From positions 186,001 through 250,000 of the forward strand of contig NZ_JACJVI010000003.1 of the NCBI RefSeq assembly GCF_014237835.1: DNA of 64,000 bases, written 5' to 3'. The notes under the pieces are model-generated. The model had not been told where the DNA came from, did no database searches, and saw only the letters and a list, made by a program, of their open reading frames with translations. The translations under genes were made by a program, and so were the position numbers. Below are positions 36,133-45,091 of the stretch, in pieces. Each line of letters begins with the position of its first letter. The stretch's first letter is position 1. This DNA is from Rhizobium sp. AQ_MP. Its GTDB lineage: Bacteria > Pseudomonadota > Alphaproteobacteria > Rhizobiales > Rhizobiaceae.

Positions 36133-36209
36133 CGTTCAGCCGATATCTCCGTCTCAGATCAAGATTGGCAGCCCGGACATTTACCCGAAGCGCGTTCACC
36201 CTCTTGAAA

Positions 36210-36219
36210 TTTGATCAAA
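36210..36219. promoter_or_regulatory. Candidate operator TTTGATCAAA
   Basis: Perfect 10-bp palindrome in the 158-bp gap between the GntR regulator and the glutamine amidotransferase, 72 bp before the latter's start. FCD-type GntR proteins bind short AT-flanked palindromes. Suggestive only. Confidence 0.4.
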
Positions 36220-36290
36220 CTAACATTTGGTATAGAAGAAGACAGCGCAAGGCCTGAAGTGCCTCTTTTCGCATGGATCAGGAACATCAC

Positions 36291-36977
36291 ATGACCGCCA
36301 AGACCATCGGCATTCTCGTTACGGGCCATTCCCCGGCAGAACTCACGCCCGAATACGGCAATTATGCCGACATGTTCGCGGCGCTGCTTGGCGGTTTCGA
36401 CTTCTCGTTCAAGCGTTATTTCGTCGTTGACGGCGAGTTTCCGCAAAGCCCCACCGAAGTGGACGGCTGGCTTCTGACGGGATCGAAGTTCGGGGTTTAT
36501 GAAGATCACGATTGGATCCGCAAGCTCGAGGATTTCATCCGCCAGGTGCATGCAGCCAAGGTGCCGATGGTCGGCATCTGTTTCGGTCACCAGGTCATGG
36601 CCAAGGCGCTCGGCGGTCATGTCGAGAAGTTCAAGGGCGGCTGGTCTGCCGGGCCGGTGACCTACAAGCGCTCGGATACGGGCGAGGAGCAGGTACTGCT
36701 TGCCTGGCATCAGGATCAGGTGATCACGGTGCCCGAGGGAGCCGAAGTCGTCGGCAAGACCGACACCTGCGAAAATGCCGTTCTCCGCTACGGCGACTGG
36801 GGCCTTTCCTATCAGCCGCATCCGGAGTTTTCACCGCGTTTCTTCGAGGGGCTCGCCGAGGCCCGCAAGTCCGCGATCCCCGAGCCGCTGTTCGAGAAGG
36901 TGAAAAAGGTCGACGTACCGATTGCGACGGACCGCATCGCCCGGGAAATCGGCGAATTTCTCGGACGCGACCGCTGA
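36291..36977 (+). CDS. Type 1 glutamine amidotransferase (stand-alone)
   Basis: 228 residues from MTAKTIGILVTGHSPAEL at 36291 (AGGAAC 6 bases upstream; an ATG at 36273 has none). Class-I GATase triad: nucleophile elbow GICFGHQVMA, and the late Q-P-H-P-E-F-S giving His and Glu. No synthetase domain, so it resembles YfeJ-like hydrolases or gamma-glutamyl-polyamine/gamma-glutamyl hydrolases. Controlled presumably by the divergent GntR regulator. Substrate not predictable. Confidence 0.88.
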   Translation: MTAKTIGILVTGHSPAELTPEYGNYADMFAALLGGFDFSFKRYFVVDGEFPQSPTEVDGWLLTGSKFGVYEDHDWIRKLEDFIRQVHAAKVPMVGICFGHQVMAKALGGHVEKFKGGWSAGPVTYKRSDTGEEQVLLAWHQDQVITVPEGAEVVGKTDTCENAVLRYGDWGLSYQPHPEFSPRFFEGLAEARKSAIPEPLFEKVKKVDVPIATDRIAREIGEFLGRDR

Positions 36978-36983
36978 TCTTGG

Positions 36984-37895
36984 TCAGGCGCTTCGTCCCG
37001 CGTCCCAGCTTTCCTTGATGAAGGCTTCGAAGAAGTCCGAGAATGTCGCGACCCGCAGCGGCAGTTGCTCATAGGGCGGATAGTACAGGGTGAGCCAGAT
37101 TTCCGGCGTGCTCCAGTCGGGGAGCACTTCCACGAGCCGGCCGGCACGCAAGTCCTCCTCGACGATGAAATGCGGCAGAAGGGCGATGCCCTCGCCTGCG
37201 ACAGCCAGCTTGCAGAGGAAATCGCCGTTGTTGATCGCGAAGCGGCCCTTGGCTTCGATGGTTCTGGTCTGCCCGGGCCGGCTCAGCACCCAGGTCTCCG
37301 TTTTCAGCTGATCGTTGTAGCTCAGGCATTCGAGCGCACTCAGGTCCTCAGGCATAACAGGCATGCCATGGCGGGCAATGAAGGCGGGTGAGGCGACCAG
37401 CAGCCGGGGCACGGGGCGGATCTTGCGCCAGATCGTCGACTTGTCGGTCGGCGGGCCGGAAATGCGGATCGCAAGGTCGTAATTCTCCTGAACGATATCG
37501 ATGAAGCGGTCGGAGAGTTCGATTGCCACGCTGGTGCGCGGATGGATGATCGCAAACTGTGAGAGGACCGTCGGCAGGACCTTCATGCCGAGCGACATCG
37601 GGGCCGAGACCCGCAGCGAACCGGCGGTTACCTTCTGCAGGTCCCGGGTTTCTTCCGTGGCGCGGGCGAGGCCCTCGACCAGCGGGGCGACACGGGCGGC
37701 ATAGGCGGCGCCGGCGGAGGTGAGCGAGACCTTGCGGGTGGTGCGCAACAGCAGCTGCACGCCGAGCTGTTCCTCAAGACCTGAAACCGTGCGGGTCACC
37801 GAGGCAGGCGTCATGCCGAGCAGGCGGGCGGCGGCGGTGAAGCTGCTCTGGTCCGCGACCGTCAGGAAGGTTCTGATCGCTTCGAGCTCGCCCAT
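36984..37895 (-). CDS. LysR-family transcriptional regulator
   Basis: 303 residues. N-terminal LysR HTH (about 1-60: IRTFLTVADQSSFTAAARLLGMTPASVTRTVSGLEEQLG in outline) and a periplasmic-binding-like effector domain (about 90-295). Divergent from a ring-cleaving dioxygenase/hydrolase pair, which it likely controls; a T-N11-A inverted repeat sits 4 bases before its start. By context it may respond to quinones or electrophiles. Confidence 0.92.
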   Translation of the reverse strand: MGELEAIRTFLTVADQSSFTAAARLLGMTPASVTRTVSGLEEQLGVQLLLRTTRKVSLTSAGAAYAARVAPLVEGLARATEETRDLQKVTAGSLRVSAPMSLGMKVLPTVLSQFAIIHPRTSVAIELSDRFIDIVQENYDLAIRISGPPTDKSTIWRKIRPVPRLLVASPAFIARHGMPVMPEDLSALECLSYNDQLKTETWVLSRPGQTRTIEAKGRFAINNGDFLCKLAVAGEGIALLPHFIVEEDLRAGRLVEVLPDWSTPEIWLTLYYPPYEQLPLRVATFSDFFEAFIKESWDAGRSA

Positions 37896-37898
37896 TGG

Positions 37899-37921
37899 AT
37901 TATTGCTCCCAGTGAAATAAT
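37899..37921. promoter_or_regulatory. LysR-type operator ATTATT-N11-AATAAT
   Basis: Perfect 6-bp arms separated by 11 bases, the classical T-N11-A geometry, placed immediately upstream of the LysR gene and 98 bp before the dioxygenase start. It probably serves both autorepression and activation. Confidence 0.7.
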
Positions 37922-38018
37922 ATCCACAATATTACAACTGTTCACAACAGGAAAGCCATGGCCCATATTCCGTTCAACAGAACAAGACCGGCGCGAGTGC
38001 CGGGAAAGGATCAAAGCC

Positions 38019-38951
38019 ATGATTACCCAGATCAAAGGCCTGCATCACGTTACCTCGATGGCCGCGGATGCCCAGGAAAACAATGACTTCTTCACCAAGA
38101 CGCTCGGCCTGCGCCGCGTCAAGAAGACCGTCAACTTCGACGCTCCCGATGTCTATCACCTCTACTACGGCGACGAAGTCGGCAATGCCGGATCGGTCAT
38201 GACCTATTTCCCCTTTGCCAATATGGGCAAGGGTGGCCGCGGCGCCGGTGAAGTGTCGGAGACTGTCTTCTCCGTGCCGAAGGGCACGCTCGGCTTCTGG
38301 CAGGAGCGTCTGTCGAAGGAAGGTGTCAAGGAGCTTGGCTCCTATTCGCTCTTCGGTGAAGACCGCCTGCGTTTCGCCGGTCCCGATGGCGATGGCTTTG
38401 CCCTTGCCGAAGTCGATGGCGACAGCCGCGTGCCGTTTGCCGGTGGTCCGGTCGGAGTCTCCGAAGGCATTCATGGCTTCCGGGGCGTGACCATGCGGTT
38501 GCGCGACGAAGGGGCTACGGGTGAACTCCTCAAGTTCATGGGTTATCAGCCGGTCGACAAACAGGGTGACTTCGTGCGCTACGCAGTCCCCGGCGGCAAT
38601 GGCGCCGACTATATCGATCTCGAAGTCTTGCCCGGTGCATCGCGTGCGCAGCAGGGCGCCGGATCGGTCCATCACGTGGCCTTTGCCGTCGAAGACCGGG
38701 CCGCCCAGCTCGACGTGCGCAAGGCGCTGCTCGACACGGGTTACCAGGTCACGCCGGTTATCGACCGCGATTACTTCTGGGCGATCTATTTCCGCACCCC
38801 GGGTGGCGTGCTGTTCGAGATTGCCACGAACGAACCGGGCTTCAACCGTGATGAAGACACCGCTCATCTCGGCGAGGCGCTGAAGCTGCCGACCCGTTAC
38901 CAGCAGTATCGCTCGCAGATCGAAGCCCATCTGCCCCCGATCCAGGACTGA
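38019..38951 (+). CDS. Ring-cleaving dioxygenase, VOC family (MhqO-like)
   Basis: 310 residues, two glyoxalase/VOC halves. N-half begins KGLHHVTSMAADAQENNDFFTK; C-half has GSVHHVAFAVEDRAAQ and FRTPGGVLFEIATNEPGF, giving the His/Glu metal ligands. Such proteins (MhqO/YdfO, LinE-like) open hydroquinone rings. GGGAAAGG lies about 10 bases before the ATG. Followed by an alpha/beta hydrolase, an arrangement known from quinone-resistance operons. Divergent LysR regulator. Confidence 0.9.
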   Translation: MITQIKGLHHVTSMAADAQENNDFFTKTLGLRRVKKTVNFDAPDVYHLYYGDEVGNAGSVMTYFPFANMGKGGRGAGEVSETVFSVPKGTLGFWQERLSKEGVKELGSYSLFGEDRLRFAGPDGDGFALAEVDGDSRVPFAGGPVGVSEGIHGFRGVTMRLRDEGATGELLKFMGYQPVDKQGDFVRYAVPGGNGADYIDLEVLPGASRAQQGAGSVHHVAFAVEDRAAQLDVRKALLDTGYQVTPVIDRDYFWAIYFRTPGGVLFEIATNEPGFNRDEDTAHLGEALKLPTRYQQYRSQIEAHLPPIQD

Positions 38952-39009
38952 ACGCACAGAGGACGATGCCTGCCACCCAGGCGTCGTCCCTGTTGCAGAG
39001 GAAATCATC

Positions 39010-39618
39010 ATGGCAATCGACAGTTATATCCATCACTATCAGGCACCCCAGGGTGCCGCACCGCTGGTCTTCACCTTCCATGGGACCGGTGGAGACGAAC
39101 ATCAGTTTCCGGGACTCATAAACCGGATCCTGCCCGAGGCGGGTATCGTCTCGCCGCGCGGGGATGTCTCGGAATACGGGGCAGCCCGCTTTTTCAAGCG
39201 CACCGGCGAAGGCGTCTACGACATGGCCGACCTCGCCGAGCGGACGGCGAAGATGGCGGCATTCATCCGCGCTCACAAGGCGCAGAGCCCGGATCGCCCG
39301 ATCTATGGGCTCGGTTATTCGAACGGTGCCAATATCCTGGCCTCCGTCCTTTTCGAAGCGCCCGATCTCTTTGACCGCGTGGTGCTGATGCACCCGCTGA
39401 TCCCCTTCGACCCGCCGGTTCAGCCGGGGCTGGGATCGCTTTCCGCGCTGATCACGGCTGGTCAACGCGACCCGATCTGCCCGCTGCCGCTCACCGAGCG
39501 TCTGATTTCCTACTTCGAGGGGCAGGGGGCATCGGTCGAGACGTTCCTGCATCAGGGCGGGCACGAGGTCTCGCAAGGTGAGATCGATGCGATCGCCGCC
39601 TTCCTGCAGAAGGCGTGA
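39010..39618 (+). CDS. Alpha/beta hydrolase, phospholipase/carboxylesterase family (MhqD-like)
   Basis: 202 residues. Catalytic Ser in GLGYSNGANI, Asp in AGQRDPICP, His in HQGGHEVSQGE; oxyanion segment FTFHGTGGDEH. This is the family of B. subtilis MhqD/YodD. It follows the MhqO-like dioxygenase by 58 bp and ends before a clear terminator, so the two form an operon. Likely acts on ring-fission or quinone-derived esters; exact substrate unknown. Confidence 0.88.
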   Translation: MAIDSYIHHYQAPQGAAPLVFTFHGTGGDEHQFPGLINRILPEAGIVSPRGDVSEYGAARFFKRTGEGVYDMADLAERTAKMAAFIRAHKAQSPDRPIYGLGYSNGANILASVLFEAPDLFDRVVLMHPLIPFDPPVQPGLGSLSALITAGQRDPICPLPLTERLISYFEGQGASVETFLHQGGHEVSQGEIDAIAAFLQKA

Positions 39619-39640
39619 GCCCAGTCTCATCAACTTGAGA

Positions 39641-39667
39641 AGGCCCGAGGCAGAGCTTCGGGCCTTT
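39641..39667. terminator. Intrinsic terminator between convergent operons
   Basis: 11-bp stem AGGCCCGAGGC/GCTTCGGGCCT (one G-T pair) with loop AGA, then TTT. It closes the dioxygenase-hydrolase operon and probably also the opposite sugar operon ending at 39683. Confidence 0.75.
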
Positions 39668-39682
39668 CGCGTTTCGGGGTTT

Positions 39683-40699
39683 TCAGCCGATCCGGATAAG
39701 GGCCTTGATCAGGCCGGACTTTTCGCGCGCCCAGCGCGGCAGGTCTTCCGCCAGATCGTCCAGCGTAGTGCGGTGGGTGATCAGCTGGTCGATCGGCACC
39801 AGACCGTCCGCAATCGACTGGCGCACATGGTCGAAATCGATGCGGGTGGCGTTGCGGCTGCCGATCAGCATCATCTCACGCTTGTGGAATTCCGGATCGG
39901 AGAAGGTGATGTCCTCCTTCACGACGCTGACGAGCACGAGAGCGCCGCCATGGGCGACGAAGCGGAAAGCGCGTTCCATGGAGGCTCGATAGCCCGTGGC
40001 ATCGAAGACCACATCGAAGCCGTCGCCACCGGTCAATTTCTCGACCGCTGCGTCCAGGCGATCATCGGCAAGCAGGCCTGATGTGAAACCGAGGCGGTCC
40101 GCTGCCATGGAGAGGCGTTCCGGACTGGTGTCGAGCAGGGTGACGTCATGGCCGGCGATGCGGGCGAAGATTGCCGTGCCGAGGCCGATCGGACCGGCGC
40201 CAATGACCAGTGCCCTTGAACCCGCAGGTGACAGGGAGCGACGGACTGCATGCGCCCCGATCGCCAGGAATTCGACGGTGGCCGCTGCCTCGGGTGACAG
40301 ATCGTCTGCCGGATAGAGATTGCCAGCGGGAACGGTGATTTCCTCGCACATGGCGCCATCGGTATGCACGCCCAGCACGCGGATATTCGTGCAGCAATTC
40401 GGCTTGTCCTTGCGGCAGGCGATGCATGTGCCGCAGGCGATGTAGGGATTGACGATGACCTTTGTGCCGACCGCGATGTCCACGCCTTCGCCGGCTTCGC
40501 GAACCGTTGCCGAGATCTCGTGGCCCATGACGCGCGGATATTCGAGGAAGGGGTGCTTGCCCTCAAAGATATGATAGTCCGTTCCGCAGATCCCGACATG
40601 GCTGACGGCGATGCGGACTTCGCCCGGCTTCGGTCGGGGTGCGGGAACGCGCTCGACGATCTCGAGACGGCCCGGTTCGACACACAATGCGGCCTTCAT
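39683..40699 (-). CDS. Zinc-dependent alcohol dehydrogenase, probable L-galactonate 5-dehydrogenase type
   Basis: 338 residues from MKAALCVEPGRLEIVER at 40699. Catalytic zinc: Cys and His-Glu in SHVGICGTDYHIFEGKHP and MGHEISATV. Structural zinc cysteines: CGTCIACRKDKPNCCT. NAD-binding GAGPIGLGTA. The region from VGICGTD to YPRVMGHE resembles E. coli YjjN/LgoD (L-galactonate to D-tagaturonate), from memory. It is the last gene of an operon with a sugar importer, FucU, an aldose dehydrogenase and a UxaA-like dehydratase, which supports this reaction; L-fuconate, threonine or polyol oxidation remain possible. Confidence 0.85.
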   Translation of the reverse strand: MKAALCVEPGRLEIVERVPAPRPKPGEVRIAVSHVGICGTDYHIFEGKHPFLEYPRVMGHEISATVREAGEGVDIAVGTKVIVNPYIACGTCIACRKDKPNCCTNIRVLGVHTDGAMCEEITVPAGNLYPADDLSPEAAATVEFLAIGAHAVRRSLSPAGSRALVIGAGPIGLGTAIFARIAGHDVTLLDTSPERLSMAADRLGFTSGLLADDRLDAAVEKLTGGDGFDVVFDATGYRASMERAFRFVAHGGALVLVSVVKEDITFSDPEFHKREMMLIGSRNATRIDFDHVRQSIADGLVPIDQLITHRTTLDDLAEDLPRWAREKSGLIKALIRIG

Positions 40700-40778
40700 C
40701 CTGGTTCCTTTCGGCTGCCCGGCAAGTTCTGATGAAAAAAAGGGGGATGCCATTCGCGGCACCCCCACCTTGGGAAAA

Positions 40779-41750
40779 TCAGCGGCTGCCGCGACGGCGG
40801 AGCTGGTCGAAATAGACGATCAGGATGATCAGGGCACCGGTGATGATGCGCTGCCAGAACGAATTGACGTTCATCAGGTTGGCGCCGTTGTTGATCGTCG
40901 CCAGGATGAAGGCGCCGAGCAGCGGGCCCTGGACCGAGCCGACCGCGCCGAAAAGGCTGGTCCCGCCGATGACCGAAGACGCGATCGCCTGCAGTTCCCA
41001 GCCTTCGGCCTGGGTGGCGTTGCCGATCCCGATGCGCGAGGCAAGCAGGATGCCGACGAAGGCTGCACAGGTCGAGGACAGGATGTAGGCCATGTAGATG
41101 GTGCGGTTGACATTGACGCCCGAGAGGCGCGCCGCTTCGCTGTTGGAGCCGACCGCGAAGAGATAGCGGCCCCAGCGGCTCAGGTGCAGGAAGATATAGG
41201 CGGGCACGGCGACCACGATGACCATCCAAAAGAGGCTGGGTACTCCGAGGAAATCGGCGCGGGCGAAATTGGTGAAGGCCTCGTTGGAGATCGAGATCGT
41301 CGAGCCATTGGTGATCAGGAGGCCGATGCCGCGCAGCGAGGTGAGCGTTGCGAGCGTGATGATGAAGGGCGGCAGGCCCATGCGGACGATGCCGAAGGCG
41401 TGGAACATGCCGATCGCGACGCCCATCAGCAGCGTCAGGATGATGGCGATCCAGACCGGAACGCCGGCGGCCAGCAACCAGGCGATGATGACGCTGGCAA
41501 AGCCGACCACGGCGCCCACGGAGAGGTCGATGCCCGAGGTGATGATGACGAAGGTCTGACCGACGGCGAGGATCGCCGTCATCGCGCCCTGACGCAGCAG
41601 GTTGCTGATGTTGTTGGGCGTCCAGAAGCTGTTGGTGGCAAAGCCGAGCAGCAGCCAGAGGAAGAGCAGGAGGCCGACCAGCGTGAGGCTGAAGAGGATG
41701 CTCATGCCCCTCTTCGGCGCGACCTTGGTCTCGGTGTTATCGGTGCTCAT
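40779..41750 (-). CDS. Sugar ABC transporter permease (RbsC family)
   Basis: 323 residues, about eight to ten membrane segments (ILFSLTLVGLLLFLWLLLGF onward). The family hallmark TSGIDLSVGAVVGFASV is present, and SSVIGGTSLFGAVGSVQGPLLG is the conserved ATPase-contact loop. The inner-membrane part of a ribose/galactose-type importer with the genes just upstream. Transport of an aldose such as L-galactose or L-fucose is inferred from the operon. Confidence 0.93.
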   Translation of the reverse strand: MSTDNTETKVAPKRGMSILFSLTLVGLLLFLWLLLGFATNSFWTPNNISNLLRQGAMTAILAVGQTFVIITSGIDLSVGAVVGFASVIIAWLLAAGVPVWIAIILTLLMGVAIGMFHAFGIVRMGLPPFIITLATLTSLRGIGLLITNGSTISISNEAFTNFARADFLGVPSLFWMVIVVAVPAYIFLHLSRWGRYLFAVGSNSEAARLSGVNVNRTIYMAYILSSTCAAFVGILLASRIGIGNATQAEGWELQAIASSVIGGTSLFGAVGSVQGPLLGAFILATINNGANLMNVNSFWQRIITGALIILIVYFDQLRRRGSR

Positions 41751-41803
41751 TGGTGTCCTCCCAGTCGTCTTTTCATGTCGCTTGTTCTTCAGGGCATCTC
41801 GTC

Positions 41804-43357
41804 TCAGACGCCGATCGCCTCGGTCAGCACATCCTCGTGCGAGGCGGTCCGGTAATCGTGGCTCGCCACCAGCCTGCCCTGGCGGAAGACATGCAGCCGG
41901 TCCGCCAGTTCATAAACCTCGGGCAGGTAGGACGAGATCAGGATGATGCCCGCTCCCTGCTTCAGGAGCTCGGCGAAGAGGCGGTAGATTTCCGCCTTGG
42001 TGCCGACATCGACGCCGACGGTCGGTTCGTCGAAGATGAAGAGGCGTGCACCGTGGCTCAGCCACTTTCCGATGACGATTTTCTGCTGGTTGCCGCCGGA
42101 CATGGCAGACGCCAGTACGGCGCGGGTCGGCGTCTTGATCTTCAGATCGTTGATCTGCTTGTCGGCGTTTCCGGCTTCGAGCTTGGGGCTGATGGTGAGG
42201 CCCCGGCTCAGGCGACCGAAGACCGGCAGGTTGATGTTGAGACCGATCGGCAGGTTGAGGCAAAGGCCCTGGTCGCGGCGGCTTTCAGGCGCGAGCGCAA
42301 TGCCGAGATCCATGGCCTTGCGTTCAGTGTCGATGACGACCTTCTTGCCGTCCCAGAAGACCTCGCCCGCGCTGCATTTGTGACGGCCATAGAGGCCCAG
42401 CGCAAATTCGCTGCGACCGGCGCCGATCAGGCCATAGAGACCGACGATCTCACCCGAGCGGACCGAAAGCGAGACATCCGAGAAGCCGGGGCCGGACAGG
42501 CCTTTCGTCTCGAGGATGGTCGCGCCGATCGGCAGTTTTTCCTTGTGGTAGATCTGCTCGATCGAGCGGTTGATCATCAGCGAGATGAGTTCGGCGTCGT
42601 TGGTCTCGCCGATCAGGCGCGTGCCGACATGGGTGCCGTCGCGCAGGACCGAGACGCGGTCGGCGAGCTCGAAGACTTCTTCCATGCGGTGGCTGATATA
42701 GACGATGGTGACACCTTCCGACTGCAGGCGGCGGATGAGGCGGAAGAGCTGGGCGGATTCCTGGCGCGTGAGATAGGCGGTCGGCTCGTCGAAGATCAGG
42801 AAGCGAATGCCGCGCATCGCGGCACGGGCAGTGGCGACCAGCTGCTGCTGGCCGATCGTGAGATTGCCGAGGATTTCGCCGGCCGGCAGGTTGAAGCCGA
42901 GGTCGTCCAGAACGTTCTGCGCGGCTGTCGTCATGGCGCGCTGGCGCATGATGCCGCCGGACGACATCTCGTCGCCGAGGAACATGTTTGCTGCGACCGA
43001 AAGGTGCGGGCAGAGAACGACTTCCTGGTGCACGGCATTGATGCCGCGCTGGATCGCCTCGTTCGGCGTGGCGAGAGCAACCGGCTTGCCACACCAGCGG
43101 ATCTCGCCCGATGTGCGCGGAATGACGCCGGTCAGAAGTTTGATGAGGGTGGATTTGCCGGCGCCGTTCTCGCCGACGATGGCGTGGATTTCACCGGCGA
43201 GGAAGGTGACGGTCGCGGGCTTCAGGGCCTCGACGGCGCCATACTTCTTCTGCAGGCCGACGAGCTCGAGGATCGGCTTTCCCGGCGGGATGCGATCGGT
43301 CTCCAGCAGTTCCGGCTGGTCGTCATGCCGGTGGCTCACATCGTGCAGCGAAGTCAT
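41804..43357 (-). CDS. Sugar ABC transporter ATP-binding protein (RbsA/MglA family)
   Basis: 517 residues with tandem ABC domains. First: Walker A GENGAGKSTLIKLL, signature LTIGQQQLVATARA, Walker B FLIFDEPTAYL. Second: degenerate P-loop GLIGAGRSEFALGLY, signature MSGGNQQKIVIGKWL, Walker B LFIFDEPTVGVDVG. The usual pattern for this class. It pairs with the downstream permease and upstream binding protein; about 53 bp separates it from the permease gene. Confidence 0.94.
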   Translation of the reverse strand: MTSLHDVSHRHDDQPELLETDRIPPGKPILELVGLQKKYGAVEALKPATVTFLAGEIHAIVGENGAGKSTLIKLLTGVIPRTSGEIRWCGKPVALATPNEAIQRGINAVHQEVVLCPHLSVAANMFLGDEMSSGGIMRQRAMTTAAQNVLDDLGFNLPAGEILGNLTIGQQQLVATARAAMRGIRFLIFDEPTAYLTRQESAQLFRLIRRLQSEGVTIVYISHRMEEVFELADRVSVLRDGTHVGTRLIGETNDAELISLMINRSIEQIYHKEKLPIGATILETKGLSGPGFSDVSLSVRSGEIVGLYGLIGAGRSEFALGLYGRHKCSAGEVFWDGKKVVIDTERKAMDLGIALAPESRRDQGLCLNLPIGLNINLPVFGRLSRGLTISPKLEAGNADKQINDLKIKTPTRAVLASAMSGGNQQKIVIGKWLSHGARLFIFDEPTVGVDVGTKAEIYRLFAELLKQGAGIILISSYLPEVYELADRLHVFRQGRLVASHDYRTASHEDVLTEAIGV

Positions 43358-43457
43358 GTCATTCCTCCCAAATCACAGCGAAAGCGGCCGACGCCTCCCG
43401 CGTCCGCCGTTTCCGATCCGGCACGCGCGACGGATGCCGCGCGTGCCGAAGTCTCGA

Positions 43458-44444
43458 TCAGTTGACCTTCGGGTTCAGAAGGGCATCGATCTTCGGGTCT
43501 GCCATGTTGGCCTTGGTCACCAGGTTTGCACCGGTGTCGACGAAGGTTTCGACCTTCTCGCCCTTGGACACGGCAAGCGCGGTCTTCACGCCGTCATAGC
43601 CCATGCGATACGGATCCTGGACGACGAGGCCGGCGAGAACGCCTTCCTTCAGGAATCCGACAGTCTTTTCATCCGAGTCGAAGCCGATGACCTTGATCTT
43701 GTCGCCGAGCTTGTTTTCGGCAATCGCCTGGCCAACGCCCTGTGCCATGATCAGGTTGGAGGCGAAGACACCGACGAGGTTCGGGTTGGCGGTGATCAGG
43801 TCGGTCATGATGTTGAGGCCGGTGGTGGCCTGGCCGTCAGCAAACTTGTCGACGGTGACCGTGATGCCCGGATACTTGGTCTTCAGCTGGTCGAGGAAGC
43901 CTTCGCGGCGCTGGTCGAGCGAGCCGACGCCCGGAAGGCTGGTGATGATGGCGACTTCACCTTCTTCCTTGCCGGTTGCTTCCTTGATGGCGGCAACGAG
44001 GCCGTCAGCGGCGATGCGGCCGCCCTGGACGTTGTCGGTGGTCAGGAACGAGGTGAAGGCCTTGGAATCGGCGCCGGAGTCGATGCCGATGATCGGCACG
44101 GCCTTGGCGGCTTCATCGATCGGCTTGCCGAGTGCCTTGAACTCGGTCGGCGAGATGACGACGGCGGCCGGCTTGCCGGCAACAGCGTTCTCGAGAATGC
44201 TGATCTGGCCGTTGATGTCGGACTCGGACTGGGCGCCCAGTTCCGGCACGCTCACGCCGAGATCCTTGCCGGCCTGGCGGGCGCCGGCGAGCACGATCTG
44301 CCAGTAGAAGGACGTGGTGTCCTTGACGATGATCGGAATGGTCACGTCCTGTGCGAAGGAAGCGGCCGGCATCATCGACGTCATCATTGCAGCGCCGGCG
44401 ATCCCCATCAGGGCGCGGCGAGTCATGCTCTTCAGAATGATCAT
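43458..44444 (-). CDS. Sugar-binding periplasmic protein (RbsB family)
   Basis: 328 residues from MIILKSMTRRALMG at 44444 (AGAGGAG 9 bases upstream). Signal peptide to about residue 32 (MMPAASFA). The mature part has the type-I periplasmic-binding fold: TIPIIVKDTTSFYWQIVLAGARQAGKDLGV, VVISPTEFKALGKPI, IIGIDSGADSK. First gene of the transporter segment, with a TTTATCGATAAA palindrome 71 bp upstream. Ligand inferred from neighbours. Confidence 0.93.
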   Translation of the reverse strand: MIILKSMTRRALMGIAGAAMMTSMMPAASFAQDVTIPIIVKDTTSFYWQIVLAGARQAGKDLGVSVPELGAQSESDINGQISILENAVAGKPAAVVISPTEFKALGKPIDEAAKAVPIIGIDSGADSKAFTSFLTTDNVQGGRIAADGLVAAIKEATGKEEGEVAIITSLPGVGSLDQRREGFLDQLKTKYPGITVTVDKFADGQATTGLNIMTDLITANPNLVGVFASNLIMAQGVGQAIAENKLGDKIKVIGFDSDEKTVGFLKEGVLAGLVVQDPYRMGYDGVKTALAVSKGEKVETFVDTGANLVTKANMADPKIDALLNPKVN

Positions 44445-44514
44445 TGTGGGTTCTCCTCTCAACGCGTCCTGTTCCTCCGGTGAGATCGGCCCGCAGAACG
44501 CAACCAGGTCGATC

Positions 44515-44540
44515 TTTATCGATAAAAAACATTTTATCGA
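44515..44540. promoter_or_regulatory. Palindrome TTTATCGATAAA plus second TTTATCGA
   Basis: Perfect 12-bp palindrome at 44515-44526 and a repeated TTTATCGA at 44533-44540, 18 bp away, in the 191-bp gap before the binding-protein gene. The same core (TATCGATAAA) recurs at 47733-47742 between the dehydratase and the regulator, so this is likely the operator of that regulator. Confidence 0.6.
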
Positions 44541-44635
44541 GGCACGCTACTCCAGCATCCTGGAGATTGCAAGCGGACAAAAGCGGTCTCCTCCAAACCC
44601 CTTTCGCCCTTGTTTTCAGGGCATTCCGAACCTTT

Positions 44636-45082
44636 TCAGACCCGGTGAACCTCTTCCGGATAAACGACGCCCTTCTTCAGAATGACGTTGCCGTAAATCC
44701 GCAATTCCGTGGTCGCGACGATATAGGCGGCCGTCTGCGCCCGCTCGTAAAAGGCAAACCGCTCGAGGCTTTCGAGCTGGAAGTCACCCGCAAGCCTGGT
44801 GATCATGGCCTGGAACTCCGCGCAGATTTCCGGTACCGCATGTGGGTCGCCGACGACCTGCATCCGCCAGGCCGCATCGTCGACGAACTGGTCGAGCGGC
44901 ATATGTGCCAGGATCGCCTCCAGGATCTCGACCGCGCCGACGCCATCGGCGCGGATGACCGGCGGACCCATGGTCGAGGCCGGGAAATTGCCGTCGGCAA
45001 TCACGATCTCGTCGCCGTGGCCCATGGTGGCGATGGCGTGCAGAAGGTCGGGTCCGAGCAGGGGATGGATGCCTTTCAGCAT
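44636..45082 (-). CDS. fucU: RbsD/FucU family sugar mutarotase
   Basis: 148 residues from MLKGIHPLLGPDLLHAIATMG at 45082 (AGGAG 6 bases before). The FucU signature GHGDEIVIADGNFPA includes the catalytic histidine; the C-terminal TELRIYGNVILKKGVV is typical of FucU rather than RbsD. Known reaction: interconversion of the alpha and beta anomers of L-fucose (and related L-galacto sugars). Nine bases after the aldo/keto reductase, which oxidises one anomer. Confidence 0.9.
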   Translation of the reverse strand: MLKGIHPLLGPDLLHAIATMGHGDEIVIADGNFPASTMGPPVIRADGVGAVEILEAILAHMPLDQFVDDAAWRMQVVGDPHAVPEICAEFQAMITRLAGDFQLESLERFAFYERAQTAAYIVATTELRIYGNVILKKGVVYPEEVHRV

Positions 45083-45091
45083 TGTCAACTC

